Shown: one piece after another, positions 8,014 to 16,551 of the stretch
Numbering within the stretch: the first letter of the stretch is position 1
Layout of the letters: each line of letters starts with the position of its first letter
Source: CAVZRC01 sp052148775
GTDB lineage: Bacteria > Planctomycetota > Planctomycetia > Isosphaerales > Isosphaeraceae
Assembly: GCA_052148775.1 (NCBI GenBank)
Contig: JBKQHM010000717.1
Coordinates: forward strand, 1 to 19,930
Reading direction: 5' to 3'
DNA: 19,930 nt
Made by a program: the position numbers and the translations under genes
Notes under the pieces: generated by a model
Database searches by the model: none
What the model saw: only the letters and a program-made list of their open reading frames with translations
What the model was told of the DNA's origin: nothing

Positions 8014-11000
8014 TCACGGCCCGAATGGATCTTCGGGAAACGCCAGGTCCATCATCAGGAACTGGAACCGGGGATTCGTACGCAGTGGGTCCAGGAGCGG
8101 TTCCCGCCGGATTTCTTCGAGGGGGACCATGCCTTTGAATTCGTCGGTCGACCGCGCCTTGTCCAGCAGGTCCAGGGCGCGGTCGAGGTCGCGTTGGGCG
8201 AGCTGCTGCCGGTCGGCCGGCGGTTTTCCCGGCTCCTGGAGCGCCAGGTTCGCCAGGGCGACGTGGATGCAGGCGGCATCGTAGTAGAGCATATAGTAAA
8301 CGTAAGGACTCTTAACTTCATTACCAGCTCCAACCTCCAGGGTCTCGCGGACCTCATTTCCCAGGCGAGCCAACGCCGACAGATCGCCCAGGCGGGCCTT
8401 GCTCAGCGCGTGGAAAGCCCGAAACAACTCACCGACTTTGACGTCACGAGTTAACTCGACGACCTCTTCGAAGTCGGCGGCGGCCCCCTCGTGGCGGCCC
8501 ATACGCATCAACGTCTCGGCTCGGGTTGCGAGCGAACGCGAGAGCCATGTGCGACCGTTTGAGAGGTCGCGGGGATCCCCATGCGACAGGGACCGGTACA
8601 CCACGATCGCACGCCCCGACCACTCCAGCGCCGATTGGTTGTCGCCCTGAAGAAGAAGAGCATCCGCCATTTGCCGATAGGCGTGGCCCAGCGACGAGGC
8701 GATCGTCACGTCCTGTGGATGGTCGGCGGCAAGCTTCTCCAGGATGCCAACGGACCGTTTCAGCGCACCCTCAGCCTGGGAAAATCTCCGCCCCGTTTCA
8801 TACGCTCCGCCCAGACCTGCGAGCAAGTTGGCAAGACGCAATTGATACCGGGTCACCTCAGGGTGATCCCGGACGAGGCTCTCCATGATTGTCACGATCC
8901 GTTCATTCGACGCGATGCCGCCCGTTTGGTCGTGGTGCAGATTCTCTTGCAGAACTAAACGACCGTGAAGAGTGGTCACCAGCAATTCCTGGTAGGCGAT
9001 CACCTCGGGGTGGTCCCGGGCAAGCCGTTCGGCGGCGTCCAGGGCCCGGAGGGACTCGACCTCGGCTTCTTCAACGCGGAATTGATTTGTATGGATATTA
9101 CCGAGAACAGCATGAGCATCGGCGAGTTTCGACCGATACCTAGCGATCTCGGGCCTCTCCTCCGCCAGCGTGTCCCAGAGCCCCACCGCCGCCTTGATCT
9201 CCCGTTCGGCCTCGGGCAGGCGTTCTTGGTCGCTCAAGACAGTAACCAGCTCTCGATGCGCCTGGGCCAGGGCATCGCGGTAAACCGGCTCGGCCGGGCG
9301 ATCGGATACAAGCCCATTCAGGATCTCCAGCGCCTGCCGATCGGCGTGCTCGGCTGCGGCCGTCTGCCCCAGCCGCGACCGGATCCCGCCCACGCGCATG
9401 CCAGCCTGGGCCGCCTCCAACCTCACCTGGGGATCGCGGCTCTGGGGTAAGGCGAACCACTCATAGAACAGCAAGGCTTTCTCGAGGATCTCCCGCTGGT
9501 AATCATCCATCTCCTTCTGGTCTACCAGCTTGTCGGCCACGCCGGTGTACATCTCGTCGACAACCTTGCGGGCGAAGGCGAGGTTGTGCTCGGCGATGTC
9601 GCGCTGGCGGGCGACCAGCAGGTTGCCAACGGCCAGCGCCGCCACGGCCACGATCGATGTCGCCCCCAGGCTGGTCACCAGCAGGCGGTGCCGTCGGCCC
9701 CACCGCCGCAACCGGCGGATCATCGGCTCCCGCCACGCCGACACCGGCTCGTCGGCCAGCCAGTGCTCGATGTCGTCGGCCAGGGCCCGCGGCGTGCGGT
9801 AGCGCTTTGCGGGGTCGGTCGCCATCGCCTTGAGACAGATCGCTTCCATTGCGGGGTCCACCCAGCCCTTGAGCTGGCGGAGCGGCGGGAAATCGCCCCG
9901 CTCGACCTTGCGCAGCAGCTCTCCGAGATCGGCCTCCGTGAAGGGAGCACGACCGGTCAGCAGGCAGTAGAGCGTCGCGCCCAGGCTATAGACGTCGCTG
10001 GCCGGACCCAGTGTGTCGATCTTGCCGGCGGCCTGCTCGGGGCTCATGTACGCCGGCGTCCCCAGCCGTGCGCCCAGCTCGGTCCCACGCAGGTCGCTCC
10101 CCGACTGGGGGACCAGGGTCCGATCGTCCAGCGTCGCCGACGCCGGCGCGGACTCAGGCCGGCCCATACTCTTGGCCAGGCCCCAGTCCACCACCAGCGT
10201 CTCGCCGAACTTGCCCAGCATGATGTTGCCCGGCTTCAAGTCCCGGTGCAGCACGCCCCGGCTGTGCGCATAGTCGATCGCGTTGCAGACGTCGAGGTAC
10301 CGCCGCAACAGCTTCATCAGCGCCAGGGTCCGCTCGCCGGGGTCGCGGCCTTTCTCCTCGGCCTGGTGAAACTGCTCGATGGCTGACTTGAGATTGTCGC
10401 CGCGGATGAACCGCATCGCGTAAAACGGACGGCCGTCGTCATACGTCCCCAGGCCGTAGACCGGCACGATTCCCGGGTGCTCGAGCCGCCCGGTGATCTC
10501 GGCCTCCACAACGAACCGGGCGCACTTGTCGCGGTCCACGGCATGGTCGATCTGAATGCGTTTCAGCGCCACGATCCGGTGCAATTGCTGGTCGCGGGCG
10601 ACGTAGACCTCGCCCAGGGCGCCGCGGTCGTGGAACCGGACGATGCGGAACCGGCCCTCGGTGTCGGTGGCCGCGCTGCCCTCGTCCCAGCTCGCCGTAC
10701 TCTCACTGTCGGTATCTTCATCGGCAACGCCGGTGGCAAGGCGGAGATAGAGCAGGCTGGCCTGGATCTCGAAGTCCGGGAGTTCCTCGAGGTCGTCGCG
10801 AACCGCGGGGACGACCGAGAGCACGGCCAGGCTCCGCTCGGCGTCGAAGCCGTGCTGCTGGAGGTGCTCCTGGACCAGGGTCAAAAGGACCGCATGCCGT
10901 GCCGGGGTGAGCGCTCCGCGGTCGAGGAGGATCTGGCCCAGCGACTGGGACTTGTCGGCGACCCAGGCGTTGAAGCCGGCCAGGAGGGCGTCGCGGTCGA

Positions 11001-11352
11001 TGAAGTTATTCTGGAGGGCCAGAAGGCCGAACAGCAGGCTCCGTGCCGCATCCACGCGCGGCTTGCCCGGCCGATCGACACGACCATTCGTGCCGAAGAC
11101 GGCATCGACGGCGGCGCGGTCGCTCGGGAACCGCCGGCGGTATTCCTCGGCTGAAGGCGTTTCACCCCCACCCTTGCGGAGTTCGCACTCGACGCGCAGG
11201 AGCTCCTGGAGCAGGAGCGTGCGCCGGGGGCCGGCTTGCTCCGCGAGGAAGTCCTCGATACGGGGACGGTCGCCTTGCTGTTTCCAGTCGCGCTCGAAGC
11301 GATCGGCCACCGCGTCGATCCATGTCTGCTCGCCAGGCTGGGCTTGGCTCAT
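8014..11352 (-). CDS. membrane Ser/Thr protein kinase with TPR domain A (cassette A)
   Basis: A 1112-aa Hanks-type Ser/Thr kinase, predicted to sit in the inner membrane. An N-terminal region (about 1-230) is shared with paralogue B. The kinase domain (about 235-533) shows the glycine loop GALGEVYVA, the catalytic lysine in VALKRI (K264), HRDLKPGN (H369-D371), DWG in place of DFG (D389), and GTPAYMSPEQ. One transmembrane segment (about 557-580, LLVTSLGATSIVAVAALAVG) separates it from about 530 residues of TPR-like helical repeats with the recurring LA-x2-HP pattern. ATG at 11352 was preferred to the upstream GTG at 11364 because it has GGAG at the right distance and aligns with the ATG start of paralogue B. 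The TPR part probably senses or recruits partners. The substrate is unknown; DUF1559 A, lipoprotein A and the upstream sigma factor are candidates by position only. Confidence 0.93.
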   Translation of the reverse strand: MSQAQPGEQTWIDAVADRFERDWKQQGDRPRIEDFLAEQAGPRRTLLLQELLRVECELRKGGGETPSAEEYRRRFPSDRAAVDAVFGTNGRVDRPGKPRVDAARSLLFGLLALQNNFIDRDALLAGFNAWVADKSQSLGQILLDRGALTPARHAVLLTLVQEHLQQHGFDAERSLAVLSVVPAVRDDLEELPDFEIQASLLYLRLATGVADEDTDSESTASWDEGSAATDTEGRFRIVRFHDRGALGEVYVARDQQLHRIVALKRIQIDHAVDRDKCARFVVEAEITGRLEHPGIVPVYGLGTYDDGRPFYAMRFIRGDNLKSAIEQFHQAEEKGRDPGERTLALMKLLRRYLDVCNAIDYAHSRGVLHRDLKPGNIMLGKFGETLVVDWGLAKSMGRPESAPASATLDDRTLVPQSGSDLRGTELGARLGTPAYMSPEQAAGKIDTLGPASDVYSLGATLYCLLTGRAPFTEADLGELLRKVERGDFPPLRQLKGWVDPAMEAICLKAMATDPAKRYRTPRALADDIEHWLADEPVSAWREPMIRRLRRWGRRHRLLVTSLGATSIVAVAALAVGNLLVARQRDIAEHNLAFARKVVDEMYTGVADKLVDQKEMDDYQREILEKALLFYEWFALPQSRDPQVRLEAAQAGMRVGGIRSRLGQTAAAEHADRQALEILNGLVSDRPAEPVYRDALAQAHRELVTVLSDQERLPEAEREIKAAVGLWDTLAEERPEIARYRSKLADAHAVLGNIHTNQFRVEEAEVESLRALDAAERLARDHPEVIAYQELLVTTLHGRLVLQENLHHDQTGGIASNERIVTIMESLVRDHPEVTRYQLRLANLLAGLGGAYETGRRFSQAEGALKRSVGILEKLAADHPQDVTIASSLGHAYRQMADALLLQGDNQSALEWSGRAIVVYRSLSHGDPRDLSNGRTWLSRSLATRAETLMRMGRHEGAAADFEEVVELTRDVKVGELFRAFHALSKARLGDLSALARLGNEVRETLEVGAGNEVKSPYVYYMLYYDAACIHVALANLALQEPGKPPADRQQLAQRDLDRALDLLDKARSTDEFKGMVPLEEIRREPLLDPLRTNPRFQFLMMDLAFPEDPFGP

Positions 11353-11426
11353 TCCGATCTCCACGGTCGTGTCCCCCTTATGGGCCGGCCCAGAGTTTGT
11401 GAAGCTCTCGGTTTGCGAATTAGAGA

Positions 11427-11455
11427 ATTCTAACCCCTTGGTAAGCCACGTTTAA
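11427..11455 (-). promoter_or_regulatory. possible promoter of cassette A
   Basis: On the minus strand, TTAAAC (11455-11450) and TAGAAT (11432-11427) are separated by 17 bp. The -10 matches the consensus at five of six positions; the -35 is weak. Upstream lies an AT-rich stretch (about 11455-11505), unusual in this GC-rich window, which could act as an UP element. It is placed about 75 bp before the kinase A start, so cassette A may be transcribed independently of cassette B. Confidence 0.4.
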
Positions 11456-11508
11456 TCCTTATTTACAATTCGAAATTTGTTATCCAGAATCGATTTCTTC
11501 ATGGCTTC

Positions 11509-12552
11509 TCAGTACTGGTCGGAGCTGATGACCTCACCGCCGTTGCGGGTCGAGAGCATCTGGTAGACGCCGTACTGCGTCCCGGGGGCGAGGATCAGGT
11601 AACCGTTCGTGTCGGTCGCACCCGTGGGGAAGCCGGTCGCCGGGTTGAACGGCCAGTTGCTGATCGATTCCTTGAGAAACCGGACCGAGCCGTCGGCGAA
11701 CGCGAAGTTCGCGCCCCCGGGGTGGAAGCTCGACGCCGCACTGTCCCATGAGCTGGAGTATTCCTCGGAAACGACGGCCACCTTGTTGAACGGGTTGAGC
11801 GGGTAGAGCGTGGTGAAGATCGTGTCGGTGGAGACCGAGTCGGCCCACCAGCAGTAGCAGTTCTGGTCCGTGGTCGTGAACTTGCCGTTGGCCCGCTCGC
11901 CAAACATGATCGTGTTGCTCGTGCCGTCGGTGATGGCCGAGACCGGCAGCGCGGCGTTGTAGGTGAAGATCCCATTGAGTGCGGCAGCCCGCGACGTGAT
12001 GGCCGGGTCGTTGGGGTTCGTCCCGTCCACGTAGTTCTCGATCCACGGGAAGAAGGTGCCGGAGCAGGCTCCGTAATCGCTGAACCTGGCATACCAAGCG
12101 GACAAGCCTTCATAAGAGCCGGTATTCACGATGCGGGTGATCGTCGGGTCACTCGGGCACCAGAGGGTCGTCAGCCCGGCCAGGTAGATCGTCTGGTTCA
12201 CCGCGTTCTGGATGTTGATGCTGAAGTTCACGGCGTTGTACAGCGGCTGCTGTTCGAGGTTCCCCAGCATCGCGACGAAGACGCTGTGCGATGGGAAGTA
12301 GAGCCCGAAGTACGGGTCCCACTGGATCGGGGAGCCGATCGGGAAAGTCGTATATGTGCTCAGATAGTTCTGCGCACCCAGGCCGATCTGCTTGAGGTTG
12401 TTGGTGCACTGGGCGCGTCGTGCGGCCTCGCGCGCCGCCTGCACGGCGGGCAACAGCAGCGCGATCAGCACGGCGATGATCGCGATCACGACCAGCAACT
12501 CGATCAGGGTGAAGCCTCGGTGTCCGAGGTTCCCACGTGGCGAAGGTGACAT
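11509..12552 (-). CDS. DUF1559 prepilin-like protein B (cassette B)
   Basis: A 347-aa DUF1559 protein, paralogue of the one at 6516-7559 and identical to it in length. The prepilin site is LGHRG|FTLIE (cleavage after G13, E18 conserved), followed by the hydrophobic helix and AREAARRAQCTNNLKQIG. The H-X9-DG motif is at H277 to D287-G288, followed by SVRFLKESI. The ATG at 12552 has AAAGGA about nine bases upstream, matching the leader of copy A almost base for base; an upstream in-frame ATG (12588) lacks this support. It is the last gene of cassette B. The next gene, kinase A, starts 156 bp downstream across an AT-rich gap with a promoter-like sequence. Differences from copy A lie mainly in the central region (about residues 120-190), probably the exposed surface. 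Confidence 0.93.
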   Translation of the reverse strand: MSPSPRGNLGHRGFTLIELLVVIAIIAVLIALLLPAVQAAREAARRAQCTNNLKQIGLGAQNYLSTYTTFPIGSPIQWDPYFGLYFPSHSVFVAMLGNLEQQPLYNAVNFSINIQNAVNQTIYLAGLTTLWCPSDPTITRIVNTGSYEGLSAWYARFSDYGACSGTFFPWIENYVDGTNPNDPAITSRAAALNGIFTYNAALPVSAITDGTSNTIMFGERANGKFTTTDQNCYCWWADSVSTDTIFTTLYPLNPFNKVAVVSEEYSSSWDSAASSFHPGGANFAFADGSVRFLKESISNWPFNPATGFPTGATDTNGYLILAPGTQYGVYQMLSTRNGGEVISSDQY

Positions 12553-12688
12553 GGACGTCCATCCTTTCTGAGGAAAACCTGGAAACATTGATAATGCCTG
12601 ATGCGAATGGAAAATACAAAATTATGTTCACAATATTGATCGATTGGCGCCGTTGACCGGGACCTTGCCGAGATTTCCCGCGTCAGGG

Positions 12689-12886
12689 TCAGGGGACCTT
12701 CGTCTTGTCGGACTTGCGGACCAGGCCCGCCTTCTTCTGGAGCTCCTCAACCCTCTGACGTCGCTTATCCCCGGCTTTCGTGTCGACCACGACAACGTCT
12801 CCGCCGCAACCGAGACAGGCCATCGGCGCGATCAGCAGCGACAGGGCGAAAGAACGTCGGGTGAAGGGCGGCATCGGCCATATCAT
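12689..12886 (-). CDS. small predicted lipoprotein B (cassette B)
   Basis: A 65-aa paralogue of the protein at 7701-7895. Residues RRSFALSLLIAPMACLGCGGD are shared exactly with it apart from the flanks, while the tail (VDTKAGDKRRQRVEELQKKA and onward) has diverged. The tail is highly charged and probably helical. C25 or C28 is the likely lipidation site. The ATG at 12886 has GGAGA eight bases upstream. It sits 120 bp after kinase B and 136 bp before DUF1559 B, close to the spacing in cassette A. Function is unknown. Keeping so short a frame in both cassettes, with the export region held and the tail free to vary, supports a genuine small envelope protein. Confidence 0.8.
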   Translation of the reverse strand: MIWPMPPFTRRSFALSLLIAPMACLGCGGDVVVVDTKAGDKRRQRVEELQKKAGLVRKSDKTKVP

Positions 12887-13006
12887 TGTCGGATTCTCCA
12901 GTCTTTGGGTTTGTGACTCCCGGCAGTCACGACCCGCGCGGGAACGTGCTCGAGATGTCCTTTCGATCCCTCAACGCGAGATCGAGGCGTTCTCGTCCTG
13001 ATCGGG

Positions 13007-16000
13007 TCACGGCCGGAAGGGATCGTCGGGGAACTCCAGGTCCATCATCAGGAGCTGGAACCGTGGATTCGCACGCAGCGGGTCAAGGAGCGTTTCCATC
13101 CGCACCTCATCGAGTCGGATCATCTTCTGGAATTCGCCGATCGCGCGCGCCTTGTCGAGGAGGTCCAGCGCGCGCCCGATGTCCTGCTCGGCGAGTCGCC
13201 GGCGCTCGGCCGGCGGCCGGCCCCGATCTTCGAGCGCCCGCTTCGCCAGGGCGCAGTGGATGCAGGCGGCATCGTAGTAGAGCATATAGTAGCCCGTATA
13301 TATGCTCTTTTGCTTTAATCCAAGCCGCAGGGTCTCCCGGACCTGATCGCCCGGGAGCGCCGGCGCCGATAGGTCTCCCAGGCGGGCCCTGGTCAGCGCG
13401 TGGAAGGCCCCGAACAGGTCGCCGTACATGGTGCCCCGGACCAACTCGAGGATCTCTTCGAAGTCGGCGAGGGCCTCGGCATTACGGCCGAGACGCATCA
13501 GCGTCTCAGCCCTTGCGGCCAGGAATTCCCAGAGTCTTGTCCTGCTGGCGCGATAATTGCGCGGGTCACGGCGCGCCAGGGACCGGAGCAGTGGGGCCGT
13601 ACGACCGGACCATTCCAGTCCGGATTGGAATCGTCCTTGGAGAAGGAGAGTATCCACCATGACCCCGTACGTCCCTCCGAGTTCCGTGGCAATCTCGATA
13701 TCCTGGGGATGGTCGGCGGCCAACCTTTCGAGGATGGCAATGGACCGCTCGAGCGCCTGCTCAGCGTCGGGGAATTTCCTTTCCTGGGCGTAGGTATGCC
13801 CCAGGCGATCGAGGGAATAGCCAAGGCGCCTCTGATACCTCGATACTTCGGGATGATCTCGAGCGAGGGATTCCGCGATCGCCACGGCCCGCACCGAGGA
13901 CGCTTCGCTGCCGGCCAAGTTGTTGAGATGGGATTGAAACTCGACGTACCCACCGAGGATCGAGGATAGCAATTCCTGGTAGGTGATCGCCCCGGGCTCT
14001 TCCCTCACCAGCCCTTCCGCGGCGTCCAGGGCCAGGCGGTATTCCGCCTCAGTTTTCTCGTCGCGCGATTGGTTCCGATTCAGCCGGCCCAGACTGAAGT
14101 GGCAGCCGGCCAGTTTGGACCGATACTCGGCGCCTTCGGGCGTCTTCCGCGCCAGGGCATCCCAGAGCGCCAGAGACTGCTGGATCTCCCCCTCGGCCTC
14201 GCGCCAGCGCTCTTCACGCTCGAGAATCTCGGCCAGCTCTCGATGCGCCTGGGCGAGGGCATCGCGATAGACCGGCTCGACCGGTTGATCGACGGCGAGT
14301 CGGCTCAGGACTTCGAGCGCCTGCCGATCGGCCTGTTCGGCCGCCGCGATATTTCCCAGGCGGGACCGGATCGCGCCGACGCGGAGCCCGGCCCGGCCCG
14401 CCTCCAGCCGCACCTGCGGATCGCGGCTCTGGGGCAGGGCGAACCGCTCGTAGAACCCCAGCGCCTTCTCGAGGATCTCCCGCTGATAGTCGTCCATCTG
14501 CTCCTCATCGTCGAGCTTCTCCGCCACCTGGGTGTACATCTCGTCGACGACGGTGCGCGCGAAGGCGAGGTTGCGCTCGGCGATGTCGCGCTGGCGGGCG
14601 ACCAGCACATTCCCCACGGCCAGCGCCGCCACGGCCACGATGAGGGTGGCCGCCAGGCCCGTCACCAGCAGGCGATGCCGACGGCCCCACCGCCGCAGCC
14701 GGCGGCGGATCGGCTCGCGCCAGGCCGAGACCGGCTCGTCGGCCAGCCAGTGCTCCACGTCGTCGGCCAGGGCCCGCGGCGTACGGTACCGTCGCGCCGG
14801 CTCGGTCGACATCGCCTTGAGGCAGATCGCCTCCAGCGCCGGATCCACCCAGCCCTTGAGCTGGCGCGGCGGCGCGAAATCGCCCCGCTCGACCTTCCGC
14901 AACAGCTCCGCCAGGTCCGGGTCGGCAAAGGGAGCACGGCCGGTCAGCAGGCAATAGAGCGTCGCGCCCAGGCTATAGACGTCGCTCGCCGGGCCCAGAT
15001 CGCCGATCCGGCCGGCGGCCTGCTCGGGGCTCATGTAGGCCGGCGTCCCCAGCCGCGCACCCAGCTCGGTCCCCCGCAGGTCGCTCCCCGACTGAGGGAT
15101 TAAGGTCCGTTCGTCCATCGTCGCCGACGCCGGTGCCGGATCCGGCCGGCCCATGCTCTTGGCCAGGCCCCAATCCACCACCAACGTCTCGCCGAACTTG
15201 CCCAGCATGATGTTGCCCGGCTTCAGGTCGCGATGCAGCACGCCCCGGCTGTGCGCATAGTCGATCGCGTTGCAGACGTCGAGGTACCGCCGCAACAACT
15301 TCAACAGCGCCACCGCCCGCTCGCCGGGGTCGCGGCCCTTCTCCTCGTCGCGGTGGAACTGCTCGATGGCCGACTTGAGGTTGTCGCCGCGGATGAACCG
15401 CATGGCGTAGAAGGGACGCCCGTCGTCATACGTCCCCAGCCCGTAGACCGGTACGATGCCGGGGTGCTCCAGCCGGCCGGTGATCTCCGCCTCGACGACG
15501 AACCGCGCGCACTTCTCGCGGTCCACGGCATGGCCGCTCTGGATCCGCTTCAGGGCCACGATGCGGTGCAATTGCTGGTCGCGGGCGACGTAGACCTCGC
15601 CCAGGGCGCCGCGGTCGTGGAACCGGACGATGCGGAACCGGCCCTCGGTGTCGGTGGCCGCGCTCTCTTCGTCCCAGCTCGCGGTCCGCTCGCTGTCGGA
15701 GTCGTCACCGGCGACATCGGTGACAAGGCGGAGATAGAGCAGGCTGGCCTGGAGGTCGAGGTCAGGGAGGCCCTCGAGGCCGTCGCGGACCGAGGGGACG
15801 ATCGAGAGCACGGCCAGGCTGCGCTCGGGGTCCTGGCCGTGCTGCTGCAGGTGTTCCCGGACCAGCTCGGCGAGCAGCGCGTGCCGGGCCGGGCTGAGGG
15901 CATTGCGTTCGAGCAGGAGCTGTCCGAGGGATTTGGACTTGTCGGCGACCCAGGCGTTGAAGGCGGCCAGAAGGGCGTCGCGGTCGATGAAGTTGTTCTG

Positions 16001-16342
16001 GAGGGCCAGCAGGCCGAACAGCAGACTCTCCGCCGCGGAGACCGCAGGACGACCCGGGGAGGCGGGAGCCTCGCCGGCAATGCCGAAGGCGGCGTCGACG
16101 GCGGCGCGGTCGTCGGGGAACCGTTGGTGGTATTCCGCGGGCGTGGGCGACTCGCCGGCGCCGCGTCGCAGCTCGCACTCGACGCGGATCAGCTCCCCCA
16201 GTAGCATGGCGCGGCGGCCCCCGAACTGGCCGGCCAGATAGTCCTCGATGCGGGGCTGGTGCTCGCCGTGCTTCCAGTCGCGCTCGAAGCGATCGGCGAT
16301 CTCGTCGATCAGGGTCTGTTCACCAGCCTGAGCCAAGCTCAT
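13007..16342 (-). CDS. membrane Ser/Thr protein kinase with TPR domain B (cassette B)
   Basis: An 1111-aa paralogue of kinase A with the same architecture: N-terminal shared region (about 1-230), Hanks kinase domain (about 235-533; K265, H370-R371-D372, DWG at D390, GTPAYMSPEQ), one transmembrane segment (about 558-580, LLVTGLAATLIVAVAALAVG) and a TPR-like C-terminal half. By hand alignment the kinase domains differ at roughly one residue in ten, whereas the middle of the TPR half differs at about half its positions. Both proteins end in nearly the same motif (RFQ-x-LMMDL-x-FP-x-DPF). The ATG at 16342 is preceded by GGGGAG at about seven bases. The ECF sigma factor gene ends 209 bp upstream on the same strand, so the two may be co-transcribed. 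The intervening sequence shows no coding frame. Confidence 0.93.
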   Translation of the reverse strand: MSLAQAGEQTLIDEIADRFERDWKHGEHQPRIEDYLAGQFGGRRAMLLGELIRVECELRRGAGESPTPAEYHQRFPDDRAAVDAAFGIAGEAPASPGRPAVSAAESLLFGLLALQNNFIDRDALLAAFNAWVADKSKSLGQLLLERNALSPARHALLAELVREHLQQHGQDPERSLAVLSIVPSVRDGLEGLPDLDLQASLLYLRLVTDVAGDDSDSERTASWDEESAATDTEGRFRIVRFHDRGALGEVYVARDQQLHRIVALKRIQSGHAVDREKCARFVVEAEITGRLEHPGIVPVYGLGTYDDGRPFYAMRFIRGDNLKSAIEQFHRDEEKGRDPGERAVALLKLLRRYLDVCNAIDYAHSRGVLHRDLKPGNIMLGKFGETLVVDWGLAKSMGRPDPAPASATMDERTLIPQSGSDLRGTELGARLGTPAYMSPEQAAGRIGDLGPASDVYSLGATLYCLLTGRAPFADPDLAELLRKVERGDFAPPRQLKGWVDPALEAICLKAMSTEPARRYRTPRALADDVEHWLADEPVSAWREPIRRRLRRWGRRHRLLVTGLAATLIVAVAALAVGNVLVARQRDIAERNLAFARTVVDEMYTQVAEKLDDEEQMDDYQREILEKALGFYERFALPQSRDPQVRLEAGRAGLRVGAIRSRLGNIAAAEQADRQALEVLSRLAVDQPVEPVYRDALAQAHRELAEILEREERWREAEGEIQQSLALWDALARKTPEGAEYRSKLAGCHFSLGRLNRNQSRDEKTEAEYRLALDAAEGLVREEPGAITYQELLSSILGGYVEFQSHLNNLAGSEASSVRAVAIAESLARDHPEVSRYQRRLGYSLDRLGHTYAQERKFPDAEQALERSIAILERLAADHPQDIEIATELGGTYGVMVDTLLLQGRFQSGLEWSGRTAPLLRSLARRDPRNYRASRTRLWEFLAARAETLMRLGRNAEALADFEEILELVRGTMYGDLFGAFHALTRARLGDLSAPALPGDQVRETLRLGLKQKSIYTGYYMLYYDAACIHCALAKRALEDRGRPPAERRRLAEQDIGRALDLLDKARAIGEFQKMIRLDEVRMETLLDPLRANPRFQLLMMDLEFPDDPFRP

Positions 16343-16551
16343 TTCCGTCTCCCCGGTCGCACTCTGAGGCTCTCAAGTGATCGGTGAAAAGGGGCATCTC
16401 TTCCAGTCCGGAACGCTCGGAGTACCCCGGCGCGTGGTAACCCTTATCTTGATGACTGCGCCCCGGGGCCGTTCTTGGACAGGGCCGCCGTGAAATCCTC
16501 GTGGCCGGATCCGGAGTCCCCGTCGGGATCGACCTGGGATTCCGTCCCGTT

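Larger units (their letters stand above)
6516..16342 (-). repeat. tandem duplication of a kinase / lipoprotein / DUF1559 cassette
   Basis: Two head-to-tail units, 11509-16342 (4834 bp) and 6516-11352 (4837 bp), contain the same three genes in the same order with near-equal protein lengths (1111/1112, 65/64, 347/347 aa). The spacers are similar too: 120/118 bp after the kinase and 136/141 bp after the lipoprotein. The intergenic DNA is itself recognisably homologous, for example 7641-7675 against 12629-12663, with 27 of 35 bases identical. The duplication therefore copied one contiguous block. The divergence indicates it is not recent. Confidence 0.92.

Noticed and set aside
11353..11364. GTG start adding four residues to kinase A
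   Set aside because: The ATG at 11352 has GGAG at proper distance and aligns with the start of kinase B.
14069..16204. Long plus-strand frames opposite kinase B
   Set aside because: Antisense shadows of the kinase coding sequence; composition is biased and equivalent frames occur opposite kinase A for the same reason.
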